Shown: positions 33,613 to 42,717 of the stretch, piece after piece
How positions within the stretch are numbered: the stretch's first letter is position 1
Layout of the letters: the number at the start of each line of letters is the position of its first letter
Assembly: GCA_024643725.1 (NCBI GenBank)
Contig: JAHEMJ010000015.1
Location: forward strand, 1-64,000
Origin: Crocinitomicaceae bacterium
Lineage (GTDB): Bacteria > Bacteroidota > Bacteroidia > Flavobacteriales_D > Crocinitomicaceae
DNA: 64,000 nucleotides
Direction: 5' to 3'
The notes under the pieces: generated by a model
The model's input: only the letters and a program-made list of their open reading frames with translations
Database searches by the model: none
Told to the model about the DNA's origin: nothing
Translations under genes and position numbers: made by a program

Positions 33613-35817
33613 TTAGTTCGCTACTTCGCTCATGAATTTGATGCGCATCAAACGCAATTCCTCTTCGGTATATAATCCGTCGAATTCGTGATAAGCCGTT
33701 ACTAAATCATCCGTTTCGGCCTCAGAGAAATAGTCAAAAATCTCTTCTTGATTCTCCCCATCCAACAAGGTATTGATGTAGTAGCTGATGTTCACACGTG
33801 TTCCAGAATTCACAATGGATTCCATTTCATCTAAAATGTCCTCAAACGACTTCCCTTGTGCTTTAGCGATATCCTCTAGTGGAAGTTTACGGTCAATATT
33901 CTGAATCAACTGTACTTTCAATACGGATTTATTGACCAACGTTTTCACGACCATGTCTTGTGGACGTTCAATGTCGTTTTCAGAAACGTAATGAGCGATC
34001 AAGTCAACAAACGGTTCCCCATAACGCTGTGCTTTTCCAGATCCAACTCCTTGAATATTTGTCAACTCATCTAGGGTAATCGGGTATTGCAAGCACATGT
34101 CCCGCAAAGATGGTTCCTGGAAAATCACAAATGGTGGAATTCCCTTTTGCTTGGAAATGGTTTTACGCAGGTCAATTAATAAATCATACAATACCTGATC
34201 AAAAGCTCCACCTTTTCCACCGGTTTGAACTATCGAGTCATCGTCGTCCGTTCCAGAAAAATCATGTTGTTTGATCAACATAAACGAACTCGGTTGCTTG
34301 ATGAATGCTTTTCCAGCATCGGTCAATTTCAAGGTCCCAAATGTTTCCACATCCTTGTAAACCAGTCCACCAACAGTAACTTGTCGAATCACAGCATTCC
34401 AGAAATGCTCATCTTTTTCCTTCCCGATGCCAAAGGTTGAAAGTTTGTCGTGTTTGTAGGCTTTGATATCCGCTGTTACGTGTCCAGAAAGAAACGCACA
34501 ATAGTGTTTTGCTTTTTGCGTTTCGTCCATCAAAACAATCGAATTCAAGAGCATTTCTACATAATCTTTACCTTCGGTGCGTTCACGTGGATTTCGGCAG
34601 TTATCACACTGCTCGTTGCATTTTTTTTCTTCAAAGGTTTCTCCGAAATAATGAAGAATGAATTTTCTTCGACAAACGGAAGTTTCAGCATATGAAACAA
34701 TTTCGTGTAATAATTGTCGACCGATTTCCTGTTCCGTAATGGCTTTTCCTTGCAAGAACTTCTCTAGCTTTTCAATGTCCTTGTAACTATAAAACGCCAC
34801 ACATTCACCTATGCCACCATCACGTCCAGCACGACCAGTTTCTTGGTAATAGCTTTCAATGGACTTTGGAATGTCATGATGTATGACATAACGCACATCC
34901 GGCTTGTCGATTCCCATTCCAAAAGCTATCGTCGCGACAATCACATCTACTTCTTCCATCAAAAACATATCCTGATGACGCGCACGCGATCCCGCGTCGA
35001 GTCCTGCATGATAAGGCAAGGCATTAATGCCATTCACTTGCAGAAGTTCCGCAATCTCTTCCACCTTTTTACGACTCAAACAGTAGATGATTCCACTTTC
35101 ACCTTGGTGATTTTTGATGTATCGAATGATTTCTTTTTCTACGTCGCGTTTTGGACGAATTTCGTAGTATAAATTATCTCTATTGAACGAGGATTTAAAC
35201 ACATCCGCGTCCAACATATTTAAATTCTTCTGAATGTCGTATTGCACTTTCGGCGTCGCCGTTGCAGTCAAGGCAATCACCGGAACATTTGAGATTTTTT
35301 GAAAAATCTCACGCAATCTGCGGTACTCCGGACGAAAATCGTGTCCCCACTCCGAAATACAATGTGCTTCATCGATGGCGAAAAACGAAATTTCTACGGT
35401 GGTCAGAAAATCAATGTTTTCTTTTTTTGTTAACGATTCCGGTGCGACAAACAACATTTTTGTCTTTCCCGATTGGATGTCCTTGCGCACCTGTTGAATT
35501 TCACCTTTCGATAAGGATGAATTCAAGAAATGGGCTACATTTTCGTTTTCACTGAATCCACGGATGGCATCCACTTGATTTTTCATCAAAGCGATTAATG
35601 GTGAAACGATGATCGCTGTTCCATCCATCAATAAAGATGGCAATTGATAACACATGGATTTTCCTCCACCTGTCGGCATAATGACGAATGTATTTCGTCC
35701 ATCCAAAACATTTTGAATGATGGCTTCTTGCTCTCCTTTAAATTGGTCAAAACCAAAATAATGGCGCAAGGCTACTTTTAAGTCAATTTGCTTTTCAATA
35801 TGTAATTCGGACTCCAT
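33613..35817 (-). CDS. recQ: ATP-dependent DNA helicase RecQ
   Basis: A 3'-5' helicase acting in recombination and repair. The helicase core shows IMPTGGGKSMCYQLP (Walker A, Lys53), FAIDEAHCISEWGHDFRPEY (motif II), ALTATATP and ATIAFGMGIDKPDVRYV, then the QETGRAGRDG motif. The RQC part carries the zinc Cys set (CRRKFILHYFG, then CNEQCDNC). A winged helix follows, then an HRDC domain at about 535-610 (LYDLLIDLRKTISKQ) and an extra C-terminal helical domain, giving 734 residues, longer than the 600-residue E. coli form and typical of Bacteroidota. The 103-bp region upstream has nested inverted repeats. It is convergent with the M1 peptidase gene. Confidence 0.95.
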   Translation of the reverse strand: MESELHIEKQIDLKVALRHYFGFDQFKGEQEAIIQNVLDGRNTFVIMPTGGGKSMCYQLPSLLMDGTAIIVSPLIALMKNQVDAIRGFSENENVAHFLNSSLSKGEIQQVRKDIQSGKTKMLFVAPESLTKKENIDFLTTVEISFFAIDEAHCISEWGHDFRPEYRRLREIFQKISNVPVIALTATATPKVQYDIQKNLNMLDADVFKSSFNRDNLYYEIRPKRDVEKEIIRYIKNHQGESGIIYCLSRKKVEEIAELLQVNGINALPYHAGLDAGSRARHQDMFLMEEVDVIVATIAFGMGIDKPDVRYVIHHDIPKSIESYYQETGRAGRDGGIGECVAFYSYKDIEKLEKFLQGKAITEQEIGRQLLHEIVSYAETSVCRRKFILHYFGETFEEKKCNEQCDNCRNPRERTEGKDYVEMLLNSIVLMDETQKAKHYCAFLSGHVTADIKAYKHDKLSTFGIGKEKDEHFWNAVIRQVTVGGLVYKDVETFGTLKLTDAGKAFIKQPSSFMLIKQHDFSGTDDDDSIVQTGGKGGAFDQVLYDLLIDLRKTISKQKGIPPFVIFQEPSLRDMCLQYPITLDELTNIQGVGSGKAQRYGEPFVDLIAHYVSENDIERPQDMVVKTLVNKSVLKVQLIQNIDRKLPLEDIAKAQGKSFEDILDEMESIVNSGTRVNISYYINTLLDGENQEEIFDYFSEAETDDLVTAYHEFDGLYTEEELRLMRIKFMSEVAN

Positions 35818-35840
35818 GTTGGATATTGTCTAGTTGAAAC

Positions 35841-35886
35841 AACAAGATCAAGTACTTGTTCATTTTAAATTTAAGGATAATTATCC
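35841..35886. promoter_or_regulatory. Nested inverted repeats upstream of recQ
   Basis: AACAAG (35841-35846) and CTTGTT (35855-35860) form an inverted repeat with an 8-base gap, and GGATAATTATCC (35875-35886) is a perfect 12-bp palindrome. They lie between the end of the Nfu-type gene and the start of recQ. They may be operators; none has a T-run that would make it a terminator. Confidence 0.3.
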
Positions 35887-35920
35887 AATTGGACAATTTT
35901 TTAGGACAATTGACGTTGTT

Positions 35921-36523
35921 TTATCCATTCATGGCAACAACTTCCTTCACTTCTGGCAAATGTTGCTTCAATAAATTCTCAATTCCACCTTTCAGTGTTG
36001 CTGTGGACGATGGACATCCAGCGCAAGAACCTTTCATTAATACGGTCACTACTCCATCTTCAAATCCAACAAAGTCTATTGCTCCACCATCGTTTTCCAC
36101 AGCTGGACGAACATATTCATCGAGTAATGCACGAATCGGATCATCGAATTCACTTGGATCAAATGTTTTTGACGGCTGATCCGTTGCAGATTCATCTTCT
36201 ATTTGGGCCAATTTAGTCGGCATTTGAATGAGCACTTCTTTCCCGAAGAATAACCACTCTCGGACAAACTCACGTAATTCCATATTGATGAAATCCCAAG
36301 GAACATTATCCGTTTTTGTAATGGTAATAAAGTTTGCAGCAATAAATACCTTTTGAACAAAAGGGAAATCAAAAAGCGCTTCAGCCAAAGGTGAAAATCC
36401 TTTCGAATCTGCTTTGGATGCAAATTCAACAGCATCCCCAGTTGCTAATAAATACTTGTTTGCGACATACTTCATCGTAGTCGGATTCGGTGTCATTTCG
36501 GCATAGACTGTAACTGGAACCAT
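35921..36523 (-). CDS. Nfu-type iron-sulfur cluster scaffold protein
   Basis: Residues 1-90 match the Nfu N-terminal domain (AEMTPNPTTMKYVANK, then GFSPLAEALF and FIAANFITITK). Residues about 127-200 are the NifU C-terminal domain with LLDEYVRPAVENDGGAIDFVGF and the cluster-binding KGSCAGCPSS (Cys167, Cys170). Such proteins bind a 4Fe-4S cluster between two subunits and pass it to client enzymes. Length (200 residues) fits the two-domain Nfu/NfuA-like group in Bacteroidota. It lies between DUF4301 and recQ on the same strand. The nearest iron-sulfur clients in the window are hemN and ccoG. Confidence 0.9.
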   Translation of the reverse strand: MVPVTVYAEMTPNPTTMKYVANKYLLATGDAVEFASKADSKGFSPLAEALFDFPFVQKVFIAANFITITKTDNVPWDFINMELREFVREWLFFGKEVLIQMPTKLAQIEDESATDQPSKTFDPSEFDDPIRALLDEYVRPAVENDGGAIDFVGFEDGVVTVLMKGSCAGCPSSTATLKGGIENLLKQHLPEVKEVVAMNG

Positions 36524-36590
36524 TTTCGTGTTTTATTTTAGACAAAAATAGCCATTAAAATAGTTTTAACGCCGATAAATAAAGGATTTT

Positions 36591-38000
36591 TTAATCTGCT
36601 AGATGCGCGGAATGAAGTAAATCTAAAACCGTTTTAACCGGAGTAAATACTTCGTTCGGAATCTCCACAAAAACCGTATTCCAATGTGCCATGCCACCGT
36701 TCCAAAGCCCTGGTTGTTCGATGAATCGAATGGTTTTTCCTTGGTGATTTTTTTCAACAATAAAATAAGCGGAATCTTCTTTGAACTCAGGTAAATCGTA
36801 CGATTCCCCTTGGAAATCTTTGAAATCCAAGGCCATCATTACCGGATTAAAATGAGTGCTTTGCATCAACAGGGCGTTGATTTTATCCGTATTTGCTAAC
36901 TGTACTTTTTCAACGATTTGCTTGCGGATTTTTCCTTGTTGTTGAACAAAAAATGGTCCTCCGCCAGGTTGACCTTCATTTCGTACCATGCCGCAAACTC
37001 GAAGTGGACGATTGATTAACGTGCGCAAATCATGATCATCGCTGATATTTGAACATTCTTCCTCCGTAACGAATTGGAAACGCTCATTCAGTTGTTTGAA
37101 TTCAGACAAAGATGGATGTTTGTTTAGAACGTGAAACGCTTCTTTTACCTCATCCAATATGCCCACCAAATAGGTCCATTGCTCCAACGTCTCCTCCGAT
37201 TTATGGAAATGCTGTAAATTATCGATGTTCTTCACTAGAACGTAGTCGCTATCGATTTTTGATAAATTCGTCAACAAGGTACCGTGTCCTGCCGGACGAC
37301 GAATGACCGAGCCATCCGTGTTCAACGCCAAACTTCCATCCACATCGAATGCATAGGAATTACTAGCAGCGTCTTGTTCTGAATATGAAACCGGATAGAC
37401 ATCACCTGTCATGGCACTTAAATGCTGAATGGCGGACTGAAAATGTTGTTCAAATGCCTTTTGAATGGTAAAATGAAAGGAAATCGGGGAGTTTTTCAAC
37501 TGTGATCCTTGAATCAATTGCTCTTGAAATGGATTCAAAATAAACGGACCCATCGAATGAAATGGAATCAATCCTTTGGGAAAAGCCCCCAAATTTAATC
37601 CTGATTCTCCCAGTAAATAGTGTATCAATTCTTCAATGGTCCAGGAGAAATCTTCAACTTTCTTACGCACTTCCAAAGGACATTGTTTGTACAATGCGAA
37701 GGATTGCAAGCGTCGAATAAACTGCTCCGTTTGTGCTTGATTGGTTTCTGTTGTTTCATCCAAGTAATCATACAAAAACTGAAACATGCGTGAACCAGAA
37801 CCAGAAGCTGGAATGAAAAACGAAATGGACTTCTGAAGTTGCTTGAAACGTTTTTTCAAGGACACTTTTTCTTCGTCGGATAACTGCACAATTCCATCTT
37901 GCGGGCGACAAGGACGAATGACATCTAAGAAAGGTGCACCTTTTAAAATATCGTTTTTTTGCTTTAAAATGTTCTTTTCTTCTTCCTCCGTGAATTCCAT
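36591..38000 (-). CDS. DUF4301 family protein
   Basis: This 469-residue cytoplasmic protein matches the DUF4301 family found mainly in Bacteroidota. The signature is a glycine-rich loop FFIPASGSGSRMFQFL (about 61-76), similar to nucleotidyltransferase P-loops, followed by PKGLIPFHSMG, DGSVIRRPAGHGTLL, VLVKNIDNLQ and VCGMVRNEGQPGGGPF. The pattern resembles sugar-1-phosphate nucleotidyltransferases, so the protein may act on nucleotide sugars, but its function is not established. It is divergent from the degenerate methyltransferase-like gene across only 27 bp. Confidence 0.8.
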   Translation of the reverse strand: MEFTEEEEKNILKQKNDILKGAPFLDVIRPCRPQDGIVQLSDEEKVSLKKRFKQLQKSISFFIPASGSGSRMFQFLYDYLDETTETNQAQTEQFIRRLQSFALYKQCPLEVRKKVEDFSWTIEELIHYLLGESGLNLGAFPKGLIPFHSMGPFILNPFQEQLIQGSQLKNSPISFHFTIQKAFEQHFQSAIQHLSAMTGDVYPVSYSEQDAASNSYAFDVDGSLALNTDGSVIRRPAGHGTLLTNLSKIDSDYVLVKNIDNLQHFHKSEETLEQWTYLVGILDEVKEAFHVLNKHPSLSEFKQLNERFQFVTEEECSNISDDHDLRTLINRPLRVCGMVRNEGQPGGGPFFVQQQGKIRKQIVEKVQLANTDKINALLMQSTHFNPVMMALDFKDFQGESYDLPEFKEDSAYFIVEKNHQGKTIRFIEQPGLWNGGMAHWNTVFVEIPNEVFTPVKTVLDLLHSAHLAD

Positions 38001-38027
38001 GTCTACTGAAAGTGGTTAATTTGTACC

Positions 38028-38600
38028 GTGAAACGATTCATCGAAATTATAAAATATACTTGGAAAGCCAAAGGAAGACATGGGATTCATTCCCCCTTTG
38101 TATATGATTTGGTGGATCAGTGTTTTCGGATTCCCCTGAAAAACAAGTCAAACTTACCTTTCTTTGGGAAAAATTTGCCTACTACTAAACGATTAAAGTT
38201 AATCACACAACTTGCGAAACACTTAGAGGTAAAGGAGTTAGCAAGCAACGAATCAAACCGCCATGAAATAAATCACTTCCTTCAAATGGAAGGCTTAAGC
38301 TGCGCAGCACAGCATCTACCCGAAATAAACCAAGAAAATCTGATGGAATTGAAATTGGTTTATTTTTCAATTGCCCATCCTTCTCTGAACGATGTTTCTC
38401 CTTTAATCAATCTGTTGAAGGTGCTGAATGACCAATCTCTGATCATACTTGACGGCATTCGATGTTCAGATGAGCACCTCAAGTTCTGGCAGGAACTTTG
38501 CGCAGAGAAATCGATTCATTTTACGGCTGACTTATACTCCCTGGGGCTTTTATCCAAACGTCCGCAGCAAGAAAAAGAACATTTTGTCCTTCGCTATTAA
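38028..38600 (+). CDS. Degenerate SAM methyltransferase-like protein
   Basis: Both ends match a common Bacteroidota class I methyltransferase: the start IIKYTWKAKGRHGIHSPFVYDLV and the end SIHFTADLYSLGLLSKRP followed by EKEHFVLRY. In full members (about 230-260 residues) a glycine-rich SAM-binding loop sits between these. Here the region (about 60-100) reads LKLITQLAKHLEVKELASNE and lacks the E/D-x-G-x-G pattern, and the protein is only 190 residues. It is probably inactive as a methyltransferase. Translation uses GTG 38028. The last 4 bp overlap the convergent putative anti-sigma gene. Confidence 0.55.
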   Translation: MKRFIEIIKYTWKAKGRHGIHSPFVYDLVDQCFRIPLKNKSNLPFFGKNLPTTKRLKLITQLAKHLEVKELASNESNRHEINHFLQMEGLSCAAQHLPEINQENLMELKLVYFSIAHPSLNDVSPLINLLKVLNDQSLIILDGIRCSDEHLKFWQELCAEKSIHFTADLYSLGLLSKRPQQEKEHFVLRY

Positions 38601-39400
38601 TAGGAAGCCACTAATACATCTAACATTTCGGGCATGGACTTCAAACTAAAAGAGGAAAAAGCATCTTTCTCTTTTCTTCCATTTGCGACATCTTTTGAAA
38701 TGAAGCCATTTTTCATCGAAGAAACTTGTACATCTGTTAACGATTCGGCATTCCATGAGTAGGAAGTCGCTCCGACAGCTGACAATGTGGAGGAATATCC
38801 ATTCGAAACAGTCGAAATGCCTTCTGCACCAATACCCGACTTCGCATCCATGGCTACGTCATCGGATGAAATCTTTCCGAACTCGACAGGTGTCATTGCG
38901 TGCTGATTCAATGCATCTTCTTGTTCCACCATGTTCTGTTGGATATTCACTACTTCTTGATTTTCGGCATTCGTTGTAGGTGTTCGATCCTCTTGTGCGC
39001 GCGTTTCTATTGGTTCTTTTTTCTTTGTTTCGTTTTTTGTCAACTGAACCTGTGGACTTGTGGGATAAAAATACCATGTCAAAACCAACGCGGCAGCAAC
39101 AGCAGTGATCGAACCCCAAATTTGGAGGGATAAAAACCCTTGTTTCGAACGAGCCGTTGAAGGTCCATCCGTGGATTTTTTTCCTGCATATTGGAACGCA
39201 AATAATTGGTCCAAACGTTGTTTCGTATTGGATTCATCATCCTTTTTCTCCGTCCAAACATCCACTTGCTGAAACAAGCGCTTCATTGCTTGGAATTCCT
39301 GCTCATCGGCACACCATTCCGAAAGTTGAAGTCGTTCGGAGGCACTCAACGATTCGTAGGAGCTATGGGCTTTCAGGATGTTTTTTAATTGTTCTTCCAT
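38597..39400 (-). CDS. Putative anti-sigma factor, single-pass membrane protein
   Basis: Residues 1-90 form a cytoplasmic head (KNILKAHSSYESLSASERLQLSEWCADEQEF) resembling the helical heads that bind ECF sigma factors. A membrane helix follows (about 92-112; WGSITAVAAALVLTWYFYP), then a Thr/Glu/Asn-rich periplasmic part. No family is recognised for the periplasmic segment, but SYSWNAESLTDVQVSS looks strand-rich. The gene follows the ECF sigma gene by 2 bp, and a secreted protein gene precedes the sigma gene on the same strand. The role is inferred from position and topology. Confidence 0.6.
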   Translation of the reverse strand: MEEQLKNILKAHSSYESLSASERLQLSEWCADEQEFQAMKRLFQQVDVWTEKKDDESNTKQRLDQLFAFQYAGKKSTDGPSTARSKQGFLSLQIWGSITAVAAALVLTWYFYPTSPQVQLTKNETKKKEPIETRAQEDRTPTTNAENQEVVNIQQNMVEQEDALNQHAMTPVEFGKISSDDVAMDAKSGIGAEGISTVSNGYSSTLSAVGATSYSWNAESLTDVQVSSMKNGFISKDVANGRKEKDAFSSFSLKSMPEMLDVLVASY

Positions 39401-39402
39401 TT

Positions 39403-39981
39403 TTATTCGTTCAGTTGATACACACTCAATTGGTTCGCCAAAAACTTTGTCGCGTAAAACAGCCTGGACTTGACCGTTCCTTCGTTGATTTGCAAAATTT
39501 CAGCTATTTCTTTTAAAGCCAGTCCGTCCAAATGCCTCAGCGTAAAGACCGAACGATGCTTGTCATCTAATTCTTGTAGTTTTTCTTCAAAGTCTTCCAT
39601 GAATTGCACATCTTGCACTTGATTCATGACGTTTTCCGTGGATGCCGCGTAGGATGTATCGGCTCCATGAATGGTGTTTTTACGAACCTCCATTCGTTTG
39701 TATTCATTTTTACACATATTGCTAGCGACAGAAAAAACCCATGTTTTGAAAGATCGACCTGTATCGAACAACTCCGGATGTTGAATGATTTTCGCAAATA
39801 AGTCATGGACAAAATCCTCTGCCTTTTCTTCGTCCCGCCAAAGCATATTTCGGAAATACCCGCGCAATTTCCCCGCATATCGCTCATACAATTCCGTAAA
39901 GGCGTGCTGATTCCCTTCGCCTAATGCGTGCATCAGAGATTCATCGGTCCAGTCCGAAATTGATTTGCGGAAAAACTTCAT
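39403..39981 (-). CDS. ECF-type RNA polymerase sigma factor
   Basis: A 192-residue sigma-70 family protein with region 2 YAGKLRGYFRNMLWRDEEKAEDFVHDLFAKII, then FKTWVFSVASNMCKNEYKRM, and region 4 LDDKHRSVFTLRHLDGLALKEIAEILQINEGTVKSRLFYATKFLANQL. The GTVKSRL helix is typical of classical ECF factors, unlike the SKWHT/VRWHI variants at 22782 and 26886. It lies directly (no gap) after a secreted protein gene and 2 bp before the putative anti-sigma gene, so the three form one operon on the minus strand. Confidence 0.9.
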   Translation of the reverse strand: MKFFRKSISDWTDESLMHALGEGNQHAFTELYERYAGKLRGYFRNMLWRDEEKAEDFVHDLFAKIIQHPELFDTGRSFKTWVFSVASNMCKNEYKRMEVRKNTIHGADTSYAASTENVMNQVQDVQFMEDFEEKLQELDDKHRSVFTLRHLDGLALKEIAEILQINEGTVKSRLFYATKFLANQLSVYQLNE

Positions 39982-41178
39982 CTAATTTCCTGCTTTTTTG
40001 TTGATTTGTTTCACTTGAATTCGATTGATGCTTTCCCGTATTTGCCGGAGTTGATTTTCATCTCCCTCGTTTTCATATTTCCGCAAAAGCATGTACAACA
40101 TCGGTAAGTAATTGGGTGCAAACTTGGTCTTTTGCTCGCCTTCATTCAAACCATATTTTGTTAATTGATAAAACCATAGGTTTTGTTGACGCTCAGGTAA
40201 GTCAATCGGTTGACTATCCGCATACTGAAAAGTGAGTCCAGATGGATAAAGTTTCTTGGACATTTGTTCCAAATACGTACGCGGCAAGGTCATCGAAAGG
40301 TGAATGTTTTTGTCCGCGTTTAAAAAGCAAAATTGATTCAGATAAGCCACATCAATTTTAGTCGATTTGGGCAGTTTATACCCCAATCGCGACATTTCTG
40401 CTCGGTACTGTGGACTTTGCATGAAATCAAGGGAAATAATGCGCACATCTGTTGACTGTTGGTGATTGAATTGATTAAACAAGCAGCCGTATGAATCTTC
40501 GAATCCATGGGTGATTAAAGTTGAATTGGCCGAACAGGACAAGAGCACATCACTGGTATATCGTTCAACATCTAATCCAATACTGCCATCTAAGGTCATG
40601 GTGGACAATGTATTTGCCGCATTTAATGTGTCTCCTGAAATGTACTGAAAAGAAAAATACTGTTTTTGAATATCTGAATTTTCTGAATTCAACTCAAATG
40701 CTTGTTGGATGGCAGCTCCTCGATCTAAGTTATAATTTCCCGCAGAATAATACGCTAATGGATATTCCCATGAATTTGGCGCCAGTTGTTTCAGTTGCAT
40801 TACTTTCGCATCCATCTCCATTTGCTCCGCTTGCATTGGTGTTCGTTGAAAGCTATTCATTTTGGATTTTTGTCGAACGACGGAAAAAGAACGAAACGTT
40901 TGTGTTTGCTGATCGACTGAAGACCTTTCTTCCAATTTATAGAGGTCCTCTTGTTCGATTGATTTTAACTTGAAATAGGTAGAATCTGCTTTGATTAGCG
41001 TATTCTCTTCGGATTCCGGTGCGTTGTTCAGTAAGCCATTCTCAGTTGACTGATTCATCTGCATGTTGTAATTTCCGGCATTCATTTGCACGTTGGTTTC
41101 CTTCTTACTTTGTGGGGGTTGAGCCCAAAAAATTAGGGGAAAAACAAGCATGAGATATAATAGAAAGATCCGTTTCAT
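39982..41178 (-). CDS. Secreted protein of unknown function, sigma/anti-sigma operon leader
   Basis: A cleavable signal peptide (residues 1-19, ending FWAQP) precedes a Gln/Asn-rich stretch and a body with TPR-like or helical segments (YPLAYYSAGNYNLDRGAAIQQAFELN, FAPNYLPMLYMLLRKYENEGDENQLRQIRESI). No catalytic motif is evident. The gene is first in the operon that continues with an ECF sigma factor, whose start codon immediately follows this stop, and a putative anti-sigma factor. It might act as the periplasmic input to that pathway, which is inference. It is divergent from a lipoprotein gene at 41260. Confidence 0.5.
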   Translation of the reverse strand: MKRIFLLYLMLVFPLIFWAQPPQSKKETNVQMNAGNYNMQMNQSTENGLLNNAPESEENTLIKADSTYFKLKSIEQEDLYKLEERSSVDQQTQTFRSFSVVRQKSKMNSFQRTPMQAEQMEMDAKVMQLKQLAPNSWEYPLAYYSAGNYNLDRGAAIQQAFELNSENSDIQKQYFSFQYISGDTLNAANTLSTMTLDGSIGLDVERYTSDVLLSCSANSTLITHGFEDSYGCLFNQFNHQQSTDVRIISLDFMQSPQYRAEMSRLGYKLPKSTKIDVAYLNQFCFLNADKNIHLSMTLPRTYLEQMSKKLYPSGLTFQYADSQPIDLPERQQNLWFYQLTKYGLNEGEQKTKFAPNYLPMLYMLLRKYENEGDENQLRQIRESINRIQVKQINKKAGN

Positions 41179-41243
41179 TGGAATGATTTTTAGCTATTTA
41201 CAACCAAGTTCTTCAAAGGTTCAAAAAAAGTCCCAATAATCCG

Positions 41244-41251
41244 TAGATTTG
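41244..41251 (+). promoter_or_regulatory. Bacteroidota-type -7 element
   Basis: TAGATTTG matches TAnnTTTG exactly and ends 8 bp before the lipoprotein gene start at 41260. The transcript would have almost no leader. Confidence 0.45.
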
Positions 41252-41259
41252 TTCGTTAT

Positions 41260-42654
41260 ATGCACATGCGATTTTTCATTTCTTCGGTTTTCATCGGTTT
41301 GTTATTCCTTTTTGGAGCATCTTTAAGCTCTTGCGGAAAACACATCGTGCTATCAAAGAACCACTTGAGTTTTTCCAAGGACACGGTCGTTTTTGACACC
41401 GTATTTACCACCATTGGATCAACCACACAACAATTTAAAATTTACAACACTGATAAGAAAGCCATTCACATCGATGAAATTGAATTAATGGGCGGAACAA
41501 GTTCAAAATTCTACATGAATGTGGATGGACTAAAAGGCACGAAATTAACAGACATCAACATCGAAGGAGAAGACAGTTTGTTTGTCTTTGTGGAGGTTAC
41601 CCTAGATCCAAATGGAGCGAATCTGCCTTTAATCATTGAAGATTCTATCCGCTTCCGAACCAATGGCGTCGATCAATTTGTGAAGTTAGCCGTTTGGGGG
41701 CAAGATGCGTATTTTCACTATAAAGACCCTACTCTTGAAGGCACTTGGCCAAACGACAAACCTCATGTTATTTATGGCTACGCAGCCATTGACTCTGCAA
41801 AAACATTGAACATCCAAGCTGGAACACACATTTACATGCACAAGAATGCGATTTTGTATGTGTACAAGTCGACTTTAAACATTCAAGGTACACTTGGAAA
41901 TGAAGTCATCATTGAAGGGGATCGCTTGGAGCAAGATTACAAAGATGTCGCTGGACAATTTTACGGAATTTACTTTCAACAAGCGCGTCCATGCACCATC
42001 GATTATGCGATCATCAAAAACGGAACAGCAGGTGTGCATTTGTATAGCGAGGATCCGACAAACACTGGTTACACTCTAACGATGACCAACACCATTATAA
42101 AAAATCAAGCGCGATACGGCGTATTTATTTATGCTGGCGCGAAAGTAAAAGCAGAGAATTGCATCGTTGCAAAAAATGGCACCCATGCCTTATTCGTCCT
42201 TCAAGGAGGAGATTTTAATTTTAATCACTGTGATTTACTTGGATATGGGAGTTCGACCAATCCAGCGGTTGGAATCAGCAATTACTATAATGACTATACG
42301 GCAGGACAAACAAATGTATCTTCCATTGAAGAAGGAAAGTTGTACAATTGTGTGGTGACAGGAAATTTAGCCACCGAATTTGCCATGGATACGATTCAAA
42401 TGTCCGGAGTTGTCCTCCAATTCGACTTCAAAAACACGGTACTTCGATCCGAAGAAATTTACACGGACAATTTCTACGATGCAAGTATCATTTGGAATGG
42501 ACAAGCAGCGTTTACGGATCCATCTAACTTCGATTTTACCTTTGGTGCAAGTTCTGATTTACAAGGGAACGGAGTCAGCAGTTCCGTCGTAACAGACATA
42601 CTTGGAAATCCACGAAACAATCCACCTGATATTGGCGCCATTGAAATGAACTAA
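41260..42654 (+). CDS. Right-handed beta-helix lipoprotein
   Basis: A lipoprotein signal (MRFFISSVFIGLLFLFGASLSSC) has its lipobox Cys at about residue 26. Residues about 40-150 form an Ig-like or CBM-like region (VFDTVFTTIGSTTQQFKIYN). Residues about 165-440 show short parallel-beta-helix rungs rich in Gly/Asn (GTAGVHLYSEDPTNTGYTL, KNQARYGVFIYAGAKVKAENC, IVAKNGTHALFVLQGG), and the end GNPRNNPPDIGAIEMN resembles the choice-of-anchor Q end of secreted proteins. Such proteins often act on polysaccharides or as surface adhesins; no catalytic site is clear. The start could be ATG 41260 or 41266. Confidence 0.7.
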   Translation: MHMRFFISSVFIGLLFLFGASLSSCGKHIVLSKNHLSFSKDTVVFDTVFTTIGSTTQQFKIYNTDKKAIHIDEIELMGGTSSKFYMNVDGLKGTKLTDINIEGEDSLFVFVEVTLDPNGANLPLIIEDSIRFRTNGVDQFVKLAVWGQDAYFHYKDPTLEGTWPNDKPHVIYGYAAIDSAKTLNIQAGTHIYMHKNAILYVYKSTLNIQGTLGNEVIIEGDRLEQDYKDVAGQFYGIYFQQARPCTIDYAIIKNGTAGVHLYSEDPTNTGYTLTMTNTIIKNQARYGVFIYAGAKVKAENCIVAKNGTHALFVLQGGDFNFNHCDLLGYGSSTNPAVGISNYYNDYTAGQTNVSSIEEGKLYNCVVTGNLATEFAMDTIQMSGVVLQFDFKNTVLRSEEIYTDNFYDASIIWNGQAAFTDPSNFDFTFGASSDLQGNGVSSSVVTDILGNPRNNPPDIGAIEMN

Positions 42655-42670
42655 CTTGAAAGGCAAAAAA

Positions 42671-42699
42671 AAATGCGGTTGAAATTCAACCGCATTTTT
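42671..42699. terminator. Bidirectional rho-independent terminator
   Basis: AAATGCGGTTGA (42671-42682) pairs with TCAACCGCATTT (42686-42697) around loop AAT. An A-run precedes and a T-run follows, so it can end both the + lipoprotein gene and the - mdh gene. Confidence 0.85.
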
Positions 42700-42717
42700 T
42701 TTGAATGTTTTGTCGGA

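Noticed and set aside
33600..33625. AAGTAGC/GCTACTT hairpin over the recQ stop codon
   Set aside because: No T-run follows on either strand, so not called a terminator.
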